From assembly GCA_030077755.1 (NCBI GenBank), contig JAQJZZ010000001.1:744001-808000 (forward strand): 64,000 nt of DNA, given 5' to 3'. Shown here piece after piece: positions 32,898-46,191 of the stretch. Made by a program: the position numbers and the translations under genes. The stretch comes from Filosporella fistucella (Eukaryota > Ascomycota > Leotiomycetes > Helotiales). Under the pieces are notes generated by a model. It was not told the origin of the DNA, made no database searches, and saw only the letters and a list, made by a program, of their open reading frames with translations. How positions within the stretch are numbered: position 1 is the stretch's first letter; every line of letters begins with the position of its first letter.

Positions 32898-34428
32898 ATG
32901 AGGGCTATTTGGCCATTCAAAAAGTCTTCGTCTTCGAATGATGAGACGAGTTCTCAAAATCCTGAAGTTGTTATTGCAGTAATGGGGGTGACCGGTGCTG
33001 GAAAGAGCTCGTTCATCGCGTTGGCGTCCGGGCAAGGAGATGTTGAAGTCGGCCACAATCTCTACTCTGGTAAATTTGCTAGCAATCTCCATATCAGCTC
33101 TAAGAGTTGACTCGACTAATATCAATGCAGAAACTTCGGAAGTGAAAGCATACCGTTTTTCGCATGGATCTACCAATTATGTCCTGGTCGATACCCCAGG
33201 CTTCGATGATTCGAGTATGAGTAACGAAGAAGTCGCAACAAAGATTATACAGTGGCTCGAATCGTCTTACCGAAGCGGAACACGCTTGAATGGAATCATT
33301 TATATTCACGACATCAAGAAATCCCGTATGCAAGGATCAGCATATCAGAATATGCGCTTATTTCGCAAGCTCTGTGGAGATGCTGCTATCGGAAACGTTA
33401 TTCTTGCGACCTCCTTCTGGGACCAGGTCACCGAATCGGTTGGAGCAGAGAGAGAGCATGAACTTAAGACTTCGAAAGACTTCTGGGCAAATATGGTGGC
33501 AAAAGGTTCAGAAGTTGTCAGGATAAGGCCAGATCGATCGGTCTATCTTGAGGTTCTAGAAAAGATTGCAGCCAAGAACAAAATAGGCCTACTTGTTCAA
33601 GAAGAGATAGTTCTGCAAAATAAAACGGCCCAGGACACGACTGCAGGGAAAGATGCCATTTCAAGGTCGAATGAGATTCAGGCGATGGATAAAACAATGG
33701 AGAAAGAGAGGCAAGCTGAGAAGAAAAGGTTGAAAAATATTTTGAAAGAAGGAGAAAAAGCACACAGAATAGAAATGAAGCAGCTTCATAAAGAACAAAA
33801 AGCGACTCAACGAGAAGCAAAGCAGACTCAACGTCGCTCGAAGAAGGAACATAAACGCACAATGCGAGAGGATAAACGGCAGATGAAGCAAGAACGAGAA
33901 GAACTCGAGGAGACCTTACATCCAGGAGCGGCTGCAAGCAGGCGCAGATATATACGAGAACTCTGCGTGCTCATGGTCACGGCCATTTGTTTGCTATTAG
34001 CAACATCTCTTATTGGCGATGTTATTAACGAGTCTACCAATACACCTCCACCAAGCGTCAACTACCCAATGTTCTCGTTAGTCTGGGCATGGATAGCACT
34101 TGCTGTCACCTTCGCTCAATACCAAGGGCTCATCTCTGTTACTACACAGCTATTCTGGAATTTCTCAGCTGCGTTCTTCATCTTCTGCGCGGCTGTGGAA
34201 CTTGCTGCAGAGCTGAGTGTCCACAGCTGTTTCAATGATGTACGTGCACGAATCCTATCCTGAGTGGATATTACTTAACCGTTTGAACAGGAATACATCC
34301 AGAATACTAATGTGATTACTGGATCGTCCAACTTGACTAAACGATGTCAGGAGCTTCAGGCTAGTGATGCTTTCTTGTGGTTCACTTTTACATGCTTCGT
34401 TATTATCACTGCTATGCACTGGGTTTAA
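32898..34428 (+). CDS. GIMAP/AIG1-like GTPase with coiled coil and C-terminal membrane bundle
   Basis: Relative of the divergent neighbour. Exons 32898-33069, 33131-34239 and 34291-34428 give 472 residues. The P-loop GVTGAGKS is at about 30-37; DTPGFDDSS, GIIYIHDI and MRLFRKLCGDA match the partner motif by motif. A very basic coiled coil (about 225-335, rich in Lys, Arg, Glu and Gln) leads to four hydrophobic helices: LCVLMVTAICLLLATSLI, FSLVWAWIALAVTFAQY, FWNFSAAFFIFCAAVEL and FLWFTFTCFVIITAM. The last helix is added by the final exon. This anchors the G domain to a membrane, unlike the zinc-ribbon partner. It runs convergently into the second NACHT gene. Confidence 0.85.
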
Positions 34429-35070
34429 CGATGTATATTTACTGTACTATATGAAGATTTAAAGGCTGTAGCGGGTGTTCAATGTTCCATCACCTAGGTC
34501 TCGCGAAAGCAATGACAGAATACTACAATGTAAGGGCAGGTGCAGTAAGGATACGAGATCATGGCTGACTGCAGCAGCTCACGATTTGAATCATCCAGAT
34601 CTTAAACAGACATCTGTAACTCAAAATTTTGGGCTTTCCGTCTTAGGTCCGAATCAGATGCACATGGCGGCATGTCCCCCGAGGGAGGATTACGTCGTTG
34701 CGGATCACTTCTCTGGATCTGTCGCAAGAAGCTCTCTGAATTGCTCAAGTGCTGTGAATGAAGGTCATATGATGATGTACTTCAGCCGGAAGTATTCTGA
34801 GGAGGGTTGACAATCAAGTAAGAGCAGCAGTATGGTTGCCAGCAGTACATGACCAAATAGAGACGGAGAAAATCTACGATAAATCACCGCTAACGCATGC
34901 GTTCACATCTCTCAACTACTGCTACAGCAGCACTCTCGAAATCAGCCAACACTAATCTGAGGTGTGAACCATTGAAGTAATACATTCAGACTATACAATC
35001 CAATAAAAGTGTAATCAAATATAACCCAAAAAAACAGAACGTAAAATCATCTATATCATACACACCATTA
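34429..35070. other. Intergenic, convergent 3' ends
   Basis: 642 bp between the membrane-anchored GTPase and the stop of the second NACHT gene; AT-rich near 35000-35060. A plus-strand 111-codon frame at 34475-34810 has no resemblance to anything known. Confidence 0.5.
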
Positions 35071-38000
35071 TCACATCAAAGTATACTGCCCCCGTCCCTT
35101 CTTCTCACTCCCTCCATTAATACTCCCATTCCCATTAGGTAGCTTCGGCGTCATCGGTAACTCATCCGATCCAACAACTGGCATATTCATCCCCCATGTA
35201 CTTACCACTCTCTTCACACCCTTCCTCTGCCCCAACACCTCTTTCTCAGTCTCCGCATCACAAATCTCTCTCAAACTCTTCGGATCCAAGAACTCCCATA
35301 CTAGCGGCGCAACAAACTTATCAGAATCATCGAGTTTGTCTTTGAGACTCCATTTATCGAATCCCATCTCTCCTTTAAACTCAATCGAGTTCTTGTATTC
35401 TGGCATCGAGAGGAGCTGATTGATGAGATCTTTGTAGACGTTTGGATCTTTATCCCAGCGTTGAAGTCGGAGGTAGGATTGTCTGAGAAGATGAAGATGT
35501 TTGTGGGCTGTTTTTGCGTCAACTTCATCGACAGTTCCGTCATCATCGTCGTCGCCTTCGACAATCAGACGAAGGATCTCCTCATGAATTCTCATCGCCA
35601 GATGATGTTTGTTGGCCTCAGTATATATTTGCGCAAGAAGAGCGGAGATTGATAAAGCTTTGCGATGCAATGGACTGTAAACGGTCCGTACATTGTGACA
35701 GATACGCTCGCAGAGTTGGATGGCTTTGCTGGCATCGTGACTTCCCAGAAAATGGGCTTGCACCAGTCGTTTACTGATGGAAACGTGGGATTCTCGTGAC
35801 CAGTGTTTGTGATCCTCACGAGAGTTCCAAAGCGTCTTGAGGATCAACTGTGCGAAGTCAGTATGTGGTTATTTCAGTTGGAAGAGAATTATCTTACTTC
35901 AAGTTCAGTGTAGTTCTTCTGTTCTCCAAGCAAGCCCACCAGGTCATTCAGCTCATTTGGTTTCATTTGTACAAAATTGACCTTGTTATCTTTACATGCC
36001 TTCAGTACCTCCTTGATGATTTTGACCGATAATTCCATCATCAAGCTACGCAACTCCGGGTCGACTGACTTCCCGCCAAGCGATACCCCTCGGAGGGCCA
36101 TCAGCGATGAGAATTTGAATCCATATCTGACATTCTTCTGTAAGTGATGGTATGCTTTCTGATGCTGAATGAACTGGAATGCGCAAGATGCAAGCTCATG
36201 CGCTTTATAGTATTCGCCGCTGATCAATAGACGCTGCACGATCTCATTGCTGGACGTGCAAGCTGAATTTCCGACATGAATATCATGACTTCCGCTTCCC
36301 AGACTTCGCAAGAGTCCAAGAAGGAATGCCATGGTTATTTCAGTCTTTGATTTGATGACAGTGCCCCACTTCTTCATGAAAATCTGGAACAATTGGTCTT
36401 GGACAACAAGCAGCTGTTCTTGACGAGAGGACTTCTCCAAAAAGACAAAGTATTTGGCGCAGGTCGATAAAACAATCTCAATATTCTTTTCCGACTTGAT
36501 GCAACGGGTGTAGGACTCGTATAGTATGTTCTCGATGAGGAGTTCGGTCATAGTCTTTGAATAGCTGATCGACCTAGATCCGCGCAGAACTTCTTCGTAT
36601 GTGACAAGAAAAACATACGACTCCCTTCCAACACTTTTGTCGATGGTGAATCCACACTTTCCAGCTGAAGTATAACTTCGAGAGATTATCTGACAATGAA
36701 GCTCCGACAGGAGGTTTCGACCTTCCTCGTACATACCGCACTCTAGATATATTCCTGCAATCGTTTTCGCGGCTTCAAATAAGTATTTGGAGCGCTTCTC
36801 TTTGGTGACGATGAGGATAGTCGCTTCGAGAAGCACATGCGTAGCAGTAACAAGAGATTCCTTGGTCTTCAATCTTCGATACATCAGAACTAGATTTCGA
36901 ACGACCGTCAATGTCTCGGTGTGGGAACAACCGAAGGTAACTTTTAGGTACTCGAGCCGTTCTATCATAACAGTTATGGCACGTTCAATGACTGTAGAAG
37001 CCACAGTTGAATGACTGCATATTTGAGTGTAGGCTGTAGTCAAGCTTTGCTTGATCGTGGCAAGAGTGGTTTCCGAGATGATAGTGGTCGTCGTACTACT
37101 TTTACTCACGGTTGTTGTCGTTTTAATAATCTGTAATGTATCAGCAAGGGGCTCAGCACCTGTATTACAGAAAACTCCACCTCTTCGTAGTACTCAATAG
37201 CTTCGTGTACATGTTCCTCACGTTCCATGCAAATTGTTGCAAGCTCAACCAAGGCCTTGACCGTGATTGATATAGATGCACCAAAGACAACAAGGCAAGT
37301 GTTTCGATACTGGAGTGTTATGCTTCGAATAATTTCGTATCCAGCTTGGATGTGGTGGCGAAGTACATAGATGTATCGGATGTAAAGCAATTCGATGAAA
37401 TGTGCCTCGATCTTGTATTTTGAGTGGTGATTTACCCAAGTCTCCCACAATATTTCGCATGTGTGCTTTAACTTTTGCCACTGACCAGACTCGTAATAAA
37501 TCCGACACATGAACTCCATAGCTGATAGTGCACTGTGGTGACAGACCTTAGAATTGGCGTTTAAAATGACGATGATCTCCTCGTAGAACTCGTGTGCGTG
37601 GCCATGACCATGTTTGTGGCACAAGTGCGCCAATTTATACAGTAGTTCGATAGTCAATTTGTGAGAGTCTCCATGATGTTTTCTCGTAACAACAAGTATA
37701 TCACGATATACCCCAATGACCCTGTCCCAGTGTAGATGTTCTTCATAGAATCCGATCAGCAAAGTGAAGGATCTCGTAAAACGCTCGTCAGTAACTTGGC
37801 ATGAGTTCGAACAAGCACGATAGATCTGTAGATATATCATTTCCGCTTCATGGAAGTGGTGAGACCGGTGGTGGCAAAGGGCTAAGCTGATGGCTAGCTC
37901 AATAGCCTCTGATGCGAAATGTCGGGGAAGGGCGATAGTGCCTCCTACTGAAAGAACCGCCCTCCACACGAGCTCTAGTGATCTTTCGGTGATTTTAATA

Positions 38001-41000
38001 GCTTCGGACCACTGTTCCTGTCTCATGTACATCGAGACCAAACTCCGGCATATCGTGATTGTCTCAATCGTGACCACAGATTTCGAGATTGAAGACTCGA
38101 ACATCTCCTTAATCACAAGTTCCGTACTGGAGACTGTGGTGTTTGTTGTAGTTGTCGTGGTAGAAGTCGTAGAAACCGTCTGAGTTGTGGTGATTTCTTC
38201 GATTGTCTCCGAAATGAGAATCTGACATTGAGAGACTTCTTCGTGTTTCTCGTGGAACTTGAACCAGGAGGAACACTTCTTGAACACCGATATCGCGATC
38301 GAAAGTAGACTAACCGATCGCATTACCTCGCCCAGAATTCTGAGCTGGATGAACAGAGTCTCGGATTCGAAGTGAAACTCCTCAAATTCAGCCCACACGC
38401 AAATCAAGATCGCACAACTCTCTTCGTAGCGATGGTGGCGTCGAAGGAACTCGACGTATTTGAGAGTAACTTTCAACAAGGAGATATAAACATCTATTCC
38501 AATGTGGTAGTGTTCGATGAGACTATGCCAAAGCATAATATAATACTCTTCAGTCTTCAGAAGGTCTCCCATAACTTCACATTTCCAAGCAAGCTTGAGG
38601 AAAATCTCGATGCGGGTGATATCCCAAATTTCCAATTCCATCACACTGCCAAGTAGTTCGGTCTCGTACTCGAAAAAATCATGAGTTTCTTCCGTAGATT
38701 CAAAGAACGAGGAAAAGCATTCAGAGATTTCCCTTACCTCCACTGATGACTTTCCGTAACGAGTGATGAGAACTTCACGCACTCTCTTGAAGATGACCTC
38801 AGCTTTATGTTCCTCATGAATTGAAACATAAAACTCGGCGAGCTCTCGAGAATACTGAATGACAAGATCGCTTGTGGATCCGAACTGCTTCTCGTAGACG
38901 GCTACCACATACAATAGGAGCTCTTCCCGCCGTGTGGCAATTTCAGTCCTCGTGGTACATTTGATCGTCCGTGCTATCTCTAGAAATGCTGTGGTACAAC
39001 TGAGAGTGACAGAACTTGAGCTGTGGCTTTCGAAGATTGATTGACCGAGGTGAAATGCACGGTAGAAATATGTGCTAGCCTCTTGCGAGCTGGAAATTGA
39101 TCTGTATACATTTCCGCATACAACAAGTGATTGAAAGACCGATTCGTGTTTCTCGTTGAAAACACTACGCCGTACATCAAGCGATAGAGCATGGAGCCGT
39201 CCTGCCTCGAAGATCGGCATTTGGGTTCTCCAGCATACCCACTCTAGCATAGCAAGCTGACCTGAGCTCGGGAAAAGGGCTTTGAATTGTTCAGACAATA
39301 CGAGAGTCCCACTGTCGTTGTAGAGCGAGGAGCTTGTGAAATGAAATATCCAGTATCGCGCTACATATTCCAATAAAGCGTCTCTGTGGAATAGTGTTTC
39401 CAGATCTGTTTTTGCAGGGCATTCAAAGACTGGATCGAATTTTTCTGTCAGACTCAACTTGCAGAATGCAAGTATTCTGGTGACGAAATCGGTCTGGAGG
39501 CTGGTAGTCTTTTGCAAGATCTTTCCCTCTCCAGCAATGGCAGACAGCTGTTCTCGAATGGCTGTGTGGCTGAAGCTCACGATTCCGTTCCTTATGGAGA
39601 CCAGTGAGCCACATAGGCTCGTGACATAATCTTCTACGTCCTTCTTGACTGCGCTGAGATTTTTCTTTTGCAGGTTTACACGAAGTAAGCCCGTGATTTC
39701 GTGAATTGTCAACGGCCGCTTAGAAGCTAGAAGCCATGATAGCAGCTGTGTGGAGTCCGACTGGGATAGGTCCGATGTAGCATGTCGTATCAACTCTCTG
39801 ATCAATGCTCCAACAGATTTTGGTGATTCCTTGGCGAGTTTGACAGCCTTCAAAATTTCGTGCGACTCTTTTGATCTCAGCAACCTAATCATTATTTTGA
39901 CCCACAAGAAGTTTCCAGCTGCGGTATGAACCAAGCTCTCCACTACTTCATTCGACTGTTGTTCTTTCAGAAGGAGATACTGCTGACATTGGCGGAGCTT
40001 GTTCTCTACAAGAGATTTCAAGTCGTTGTGTATCAGGTCAGGGGTTATAGGTAGCACCTGAGTTTTACCTTTAGGAACGTGGGATGCGTTTCGAGCCGTT
40101 ATGACAGCCTTGACACGAGGATGCTCAGAAGCCAGTTTGTGCACACGCTTACTGATAGATGTTGCAATTTGGTGACCACATCTGTCATCGAGGCCATCAA
40201 TCACAATCATGAGGTGCTCGGCTTCCGAATTGTGTAGGCCAATATGAATTGCATCCCAAAGGCTAGTCTCGAGGGAGTGGAGATCGGTCTGCTCGAGGGA
40301 AAGACGATACGATTTCCAAAGCGCCTTCAAGTACTTCAGATCGCCAATATTGATACGTAGAAGTTGTCGAGCAATGTTTTGAGTGATGGCCAAACTTGTG
40401 CACTCGGTAGGTAGATCGGAGTCTAATTTGAATTATTAGTACTTGTATAAGTGGTATCAATGATGTAGCCAATATCATGGAATAGCATAGGGCAATTTTC
40501 GCAACCCATTTTCTTAACTTATGAAAGGCGACGAAAGGAGCTAAAAATAACTCACTCTGAGTGACAGAAATTGTAGCATATCTCTTCTTTCCAACCTGTG
40601 TCTGCAAACGCTCCGCAAGCCACGCCGACACACGACTCTTGCCACAGCCAGACTCGCCAGTGATTACCAGCACATCTTCGTTGCCACGCGAGAAGTCGAG
40701 GAAAGGGCGTCGCATCCATTCACAAGTCGATCCGAGTGAACTTGCACTCTCACTCGCCCGATCGCGAAGTATAGTTCGGATTGTATAGTCAGGGTTCATC
40801 AACCAAGATCGAATGGTATGAAAGCTAATTGACTGGTCTCCAATGACAGACCCCCACATTGATTCAATAACAGAACTTCTTTTCAAGTAAAAGTTATTAA
40901 TACTTGAGCGAAAGAACAATCCCACCTCGGAGGTGAGAGTGCGACTGTGGATGTGAATACGGGAATGTAGAGTAACATCTCGGACCAAAAGGAGAAGATC

Positions 41001-41700
41001 ATTGAAGACATCCCCCAATTCTGTTTGTATATGTGGATGCTGAGATATCAATGTATCGTGGTTGGGAATGAATGATAAGGATAGGCCTGCTTTATAGAAT
41101 ACCGCGAAAGCTTTCTCAATCTCATCGCAGTGTGCAACTCCAATCTGTGTCTGGTTAGAAACGGGCGAAAGAATACTATTCAAATGAACGTAGTGGACTT
41201 CAATGACTCACCTCGATCAGCACTCGGCAGGCAGCCCATATCAGGCGAGCCGCAACCTTAATTTCGGGGATGAATGCAATGATAGAATCCTCATATTGAG
41301 ATACTTGCTCGGCAAATCGTTCCGCCCAATTCAATGCTCTGTCCCAGCGGCTGCCTTGCTGTGGCATATCGAAGAGGCGAACTGACTTGATGTAATCCTG
41401 GAACCCATCAGAAGTTATGGAGTCCAAGTAATGGCCATTGACGTGAGTAACCGACAGTTGGATGAATTTTGCTCTGGTGGTAATCACAGATTGTCGCAAT
41501 GTTGTGGGGTTGGCACTCGGACCAATTGATTTTCCAAAACCAGAGGACGATCTAAGCTTGTCGCTCTGTCCATTGTGACTAGATGGATACACGTCGGGGC
41601 GTCGATCAATATTATGAGCACCGTTCGTTAAAATTTTGTTTTGAATTGAAGAAGAGTCAACACTAGAACCGTCCAAAGGCTCCATACTGGTTGGAGGCAT
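35071..41700 (-). CDS. NACHT/STAND protein with long helical-repeat C-terminus
   Basis: Second NLR-like ATPase. Exons 41700-41212, 41144-40556, 40422-37169, 37130-35898 and 35847-35071 give 2,113 residues. The N-terminal 90 residues are disordered and Ser-rich. Residues about 115-240 are helical and resemble the DUF7708/Goodbye-type segment before NACHT in fungal STAND proteins. Walker A is GESGCGKS (about 326-333); Walker B is LMIVIDGLDD. GNFLWVKIMIRLL is the usual fungal NACHT helical signature. From about residue 700 to the end it is almost all helical with TPR-like spacing, twice interrupted by Thr/Ser runs (SETIEEITTTQTVSTTS, and again after the fourth exon starts). The 37131-37168 intron is only 38 bp; without it the protein would end at 37106. 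The 40423-40555 intron is 133 bp. Two GIMAP-like GTPases adjoin it. Confidence 0.83.
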
Positions 41701-43094
41701 CACAGAGGGATTAAGAAGACTTTGAGTCTTCCCTGAGGAGTGTTAGAGGTTAAGTCACCCAAAATGGGGGAAGGAGACTTGCTAGCTCGATGCTTCCTTA
41801 AGAATAGAAAACCGCTACAACAGCAGCGGCGGGGTTTTGTTCGAATCGAAAACGGATCTTCATAGAAATGCATACGGAAGGTCGGGAACGACGTTCGAGG
41901 AGTTATACTTAGGGAACGCACAAAACGAAATACATTCAGGGGCAGTATTCCACTGGAGAGATTCCTTCTTTCCTAATTACGACGCCCATGTAGCTCGTAA
42001 AGAGAATTCAGCTGCCACATATTATGGCAGAAAGATGTGATTGTGGAGGGCATCTACATATTGAAAAGAAAGTTGAGCTCAAGAGATGACAGGAACGTCC
42101 AAGGAGGCTCATTTGACATGAATGTATTGGTTCCGATGAGGGGTACCAATTACCACATCCGACAAGGAACGCACCGGCCCGGAGCGGACGGCAGCCGCAT
42201 GTTCAGACAGTTTTAATAGCGTGAACTCCAGACCTGACTTTGTCTTAAACATCTCGTAACTCTACCCAATAGACCGATAACAGATAATGCACAATCTTCC
42301 TTCACACAACAAATTAAAAATAAAAAAATTACACATAAGCAACACCGACTTGAAATTTACAACACTGTCATTGCGCTCACCAACCATCATGATACCTCAC
42401 AGGTTCTAAATTTGCAACACTAATTACCCTTCAAAAATCAACCAGCAAGTCAATATTTGAATATAATCGAATTCGGCAATGCTTCTTGGGTGCAGCACTG
42501 GACCCTCCAAATCAGGATGGTGGCCCCACGCTGGGAGCTGAAAACAAAATTTACGGCAGAAAAGACGCGTGGCGTATTGAATCGCGATGGCCAGGCTTCT
42601 CGCCTCAAGAGACCTCAATGTTCTCAATATCAGCATCTTTGAACTGTAACACATCATCGACGCGGAAAATAAGCAACGATACAGGAGGTGTGTGAATTGT
42701 GCGACTTGAGAAGGATAGAGAGAGGAGGAACTTCCGGGTTTGAGGTCGCGCTTGTACTCTAGGACACCTGACCTACTAGTAGAACCTAACGCTAGTCGCT
42801 TCCTGGACTAGATGACTCTCGCAGCACGGGACATTCGCAGGAAAATGTCAGAAAATGTCCGAATTGAAACATGATGAACAAAGTCCATAGATATAGTTTC
42901 ATGCAGCTTGGAAGCGTTGCAAATTACCAAAATGAAATACATCAAAATGCAGCGTGATACCCCGCTTCACGACTATTCAACCTATTCCCACTTCACTAAA
43001 ATGTACCCCAGTAATGTTTATCATATTCCCCTTGAGGCTTCCATAGTGGAGCTGGAGTGTATACCGGGATTGGATCGGAAGCTATTCAATCAAA
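41701..43094. other. Intergenic, promoter of the NACHT gene
   Basis: 1,394 bp between the NACHT start and the stop of the GH28 gene. It is AT-rich around 42300-42360. Frames such as 42424-42657 are not conserved; no RNA gene or repeat seen. Confidence 0.5.
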
Positions 43095-44789
43095 TTAGAA
43101 AAGTGGAACAACAAGAACATCCAGAAATGAAAAATATAACATACTTCCATAACCTGTATTCGCAACAGCCCACACTGGAGAGGGGGGTACAACCCAGCCT
43201 GTTGGTGTAGCGGTAATTGTATAAGTACTTGTAAAAGTAGGCGTTGCGCCATCAACAGCGACACCCAATCCGTTATTTGTGCCATACGAATTGTCTCCTT
43301 GGCCGTAGATGTTGTTGATCTTGTTGACCACAGAGGTGCCCGACTCTGTCCAAATACTGAAGTCTTTCACGGTAACATTCTTCGCTAAGAATAGATCATT
43401 GCCAATCAAATACAATGGGGGTCTCTTCGCCCCATCCGCTACACTGCCTGTAAAGTTCTTGAAAACAAGATTACTGAGCTGCACGGCTCCCGTGTCGGGT
43501 GTAAATGTATTTTGCCAGTATTGATTAATATCCAGGCCATAAAGAGAAGCCTTGCTGCGAAAATTCTCGAATGTGATATTGGTAACGTATCCGGACCCTC
43601 CTGGGTACGTTTTGATGAAGGCAATGTTGTTGCCGTTAATGATTGAGATGTTGCGAGCGTGCTGAAATACACATGTTAACATTATCACATCTACCCTTTC
43701 CAGATACAAAGCCTAACTTACTACATTGGAGATTGCCGCACTAACATTTAGACTTCCTATTGATATACCAGACCCGGCTTGATTGCAGACAAGGTTTTCG
43801 GCAAGGACATGATTTGAGGGACTCTTGACGGACAAGCATTCATCACGATTAGTAACCTATTGGTACTCAGCTCAAATTTCCGACGAAGCTTAAATCAAAT
43901 ACCTCAATATCGTGAATCCAATAATTCGTTCCAACTGCATCAACGCCGTCGTAGGATCCGAGATTTGCTCCTCGAATAGTCAGGTGATATACTTCGACAT
44001 TAACGGCAAAATCGAAGACGATGTGAAATTTTGGGCTATCAACTAATATGAGGTCGTGAACGCTAGTGTTGGTGGGTGACATGATTCTAACGAGACGTGG
44101 GCGATATGTGCTGTGATGGTAAACACGCTATCTCAAATCTTCGCACAGGTGCTTACTTGTTAGCATTTCGATAGAGATAACCTTGCCCCTGGATGGCACC
44201 GAGCCCGTTGGCAGAATAGAACTCAAAGTCGACAGCTGTGGTAATTTAGTAAGCAGATGTCTATGGGGGCAAAGGAGATGATCATACGGTTGATGATTGC
44301 GATGACGTTCTCGAGGAAAAGCTTGTCGCCTTCACCATTGATGGTTTCATTTACAAGCTTAACATCAGCAGCGCCCTCCAAGAAGGCCTCACGAGGTACC
44401 GAGTAGTTTCCAGCATAGGATCTGTATGCATTTAGCTGCGGGGTCCAAACAAGGCAAGAAATTCAAACGTACGCTGTAAGTAAACCGTCAAGTTGGAATG
44501 CCCAGTTTGATCCATTGCTTAATATGATGTTTTCCGTGGTGAGGTAATTCCCTGCGGGAACAACAAGACGACTTCTCGGATGAAGTTTCACGCACTCGGT
44601 GAATGCTGCTCGGATTGCAGGGGCGACGTTGGTGGCATTGTCTGCCTTTGCACCGTAGTCGAGAACATTGCACTCGTTGGTCTTTAGAGATAATGGGGTT
44701 GTAGGACCCACTGGGCCGATCAATTGGGCGTAGGTGGAAGATGTAAATATGAAGCTGCCGAGGAGACTAAATCTCCAAAAAGAAACCAT
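43095..44789 (-). CDS. GH28 rhamnogalacturonan hydrolase (secreted)
   Basis: Secreted pectinase cutting the rhamnogalacturonan I backbone. Exons 44789-44473, 44421-44288, 44235-44157, 44110-43903, 43856-43722 and 43661-43095 give 479 residues. Signal peptide MVSFWRFSLLGSFIFTSSTYA. Family blocks are ECNVLDYGAKAD, WAFQLDGLL, SVHDLILVDSPKFH, NLGSYDGVDAVGTNYWIHD, TNRDECLSVKSPSNHV, GISIGSLN and AFIKTYPGGSG. These are the rhamnogalacturonase variants of the GH28 catalytic set, not the polygalacturonase NTD/DD/GHG/RIK set. The right-handed beta-helix core ends near FSIWTESG and a roughly 60-residue tail follows. TATAAG (minus strand, 44855-44850) lies about 62 bp upstream of the ATG. Confidence 0.9.
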
Positions 44790-46191
44790 TATGTTCAGAT
44801 GTTGGAGTGAGATAGAGAGGAAGAGTTGAGTTCATGTGTACTCCATATTCTTATATGATAATTAAGCTCTACCCTAGCAGGCTGTGTTTCTCCTGATACT
44901 TTGAGCAACGCTTCTCTTACTTGCATTTCCTACAAATGGCTTCAGCTAAGCTCTCTCTTGCGTGCTTGAGGTACGCCGCAATTTGGCCTTTCCGAGATTT
45001 CAAAGAGTAACAACCCCGCCACTACATGAGACGGTGAAATGAGTAAACGGTGTAGATTCTGTTGTTGAGCGGAGGAAACCGTAACGCGGATGGCGTGAAC
45101 TCACAATTGTCAGTTCCAATCTATTTAGCGAATCTGATAGGGGATCTTGTACATCTCAAAATTAGCGCTTCATAGGGGATTCATAATAATGAACATTCGC
45201 AATTTCGCAATCGAGCCAGTGTTGTAAGTAGTATCCTTCTGCCGCTCCAGTGAGAAGTGGGGATTGCCACGAGTGTGAAGAAGTTGATTATAGAAGCGAT
45301 ACGGGAATAGCTGTCGGATTTGATGATATTCCAGTACCAAAGACCAGGGTCTGTGTGATAACAGGTGAAAAGATTGTGATCCTTCACAGTGGATCAATTG
45401 CATCGATCCTGATAGGCTTTGCCTCATTCTTGTTCTGCATCTTAGGAGTGGTGGAAAAATTAATTCAAAGCGATGCATGAATAGTTCGAACAGATTATGG
45501 ATCGATAGTGTTAAATTGTGTAGCATTTCGTCAAGCTCATATATTACGATTCAGATCATTTTTGTGGAACTAGTTTCTGATTTTCGAGACGATTTGGATA
45601 AGGGAATGTATCGAAACCAAGGCAGAATTCGAGTACTCCCATGCCCAGTTAAGCTTTCAAGCCCACGAAGCTTGACAGAAAGAGTCGTGTTGTTTGTAAT
45701 TCGTGCGCATATCGAAAGTAGATTCATGGTTCTGGTGGTGATTGAAAATGATTGATTGAACGTTACATGGATGATGATTAGCTTCTCGGCCGACATCCGA
45801 AGAAAGTGGAGATAGCAATTAGGATGCCTACTGCCTCACCGGTCGTGCATATCATATCTTCTCTACCTAGACAAAACTCCGCGAGTTTCTCATTGACGTT
45901 TTCAAAGCTCAAATGGCGAATGATTTTGACATTGTTATTCGCTCTGAAAATATGTCTGCGGCGTTAATATCATCTTGCGAAATGCCTTCTCTAACTTGCG
46001 TGCTCTGAACAGACTCGGACTCAGGGCTTGGAAAGGGATTGGTAAAGATGCAGGAATCAGATAAGACCTCTCGAGTGGTACCCATCAGTGACAAGCTCAA
46101 CAAACTTTCGCCGCCGAAAGCCAAGCGGCCCCCCTGAAGCCACATCCTCACCACCAAGCTCTAAGCGAACGCTTGACTGAACGACCTCACG
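44790..46191. other. Intergenic between divergent GH28 and transporter genes
   Basis: 1,402 bp holding both promoters. TATAAG for the GH28 gene is at 44850-44855. Short frames at 45170-45755 and 45909-46343 have no recognisable content. Confidence 0.5.

Noticed and set aside
37890..38183. Plus-strand frame with Val-rich repeats
   Set aside because: Antisense to the Thr-rich run of the NACHT protein, which explains the valines.
45170..46157. Several 60-118 codon frames on both strands
   Set aside because: No motif, no splice logic and no resemblance; the region is the divergent promoter of the GH28 and transporter genes.
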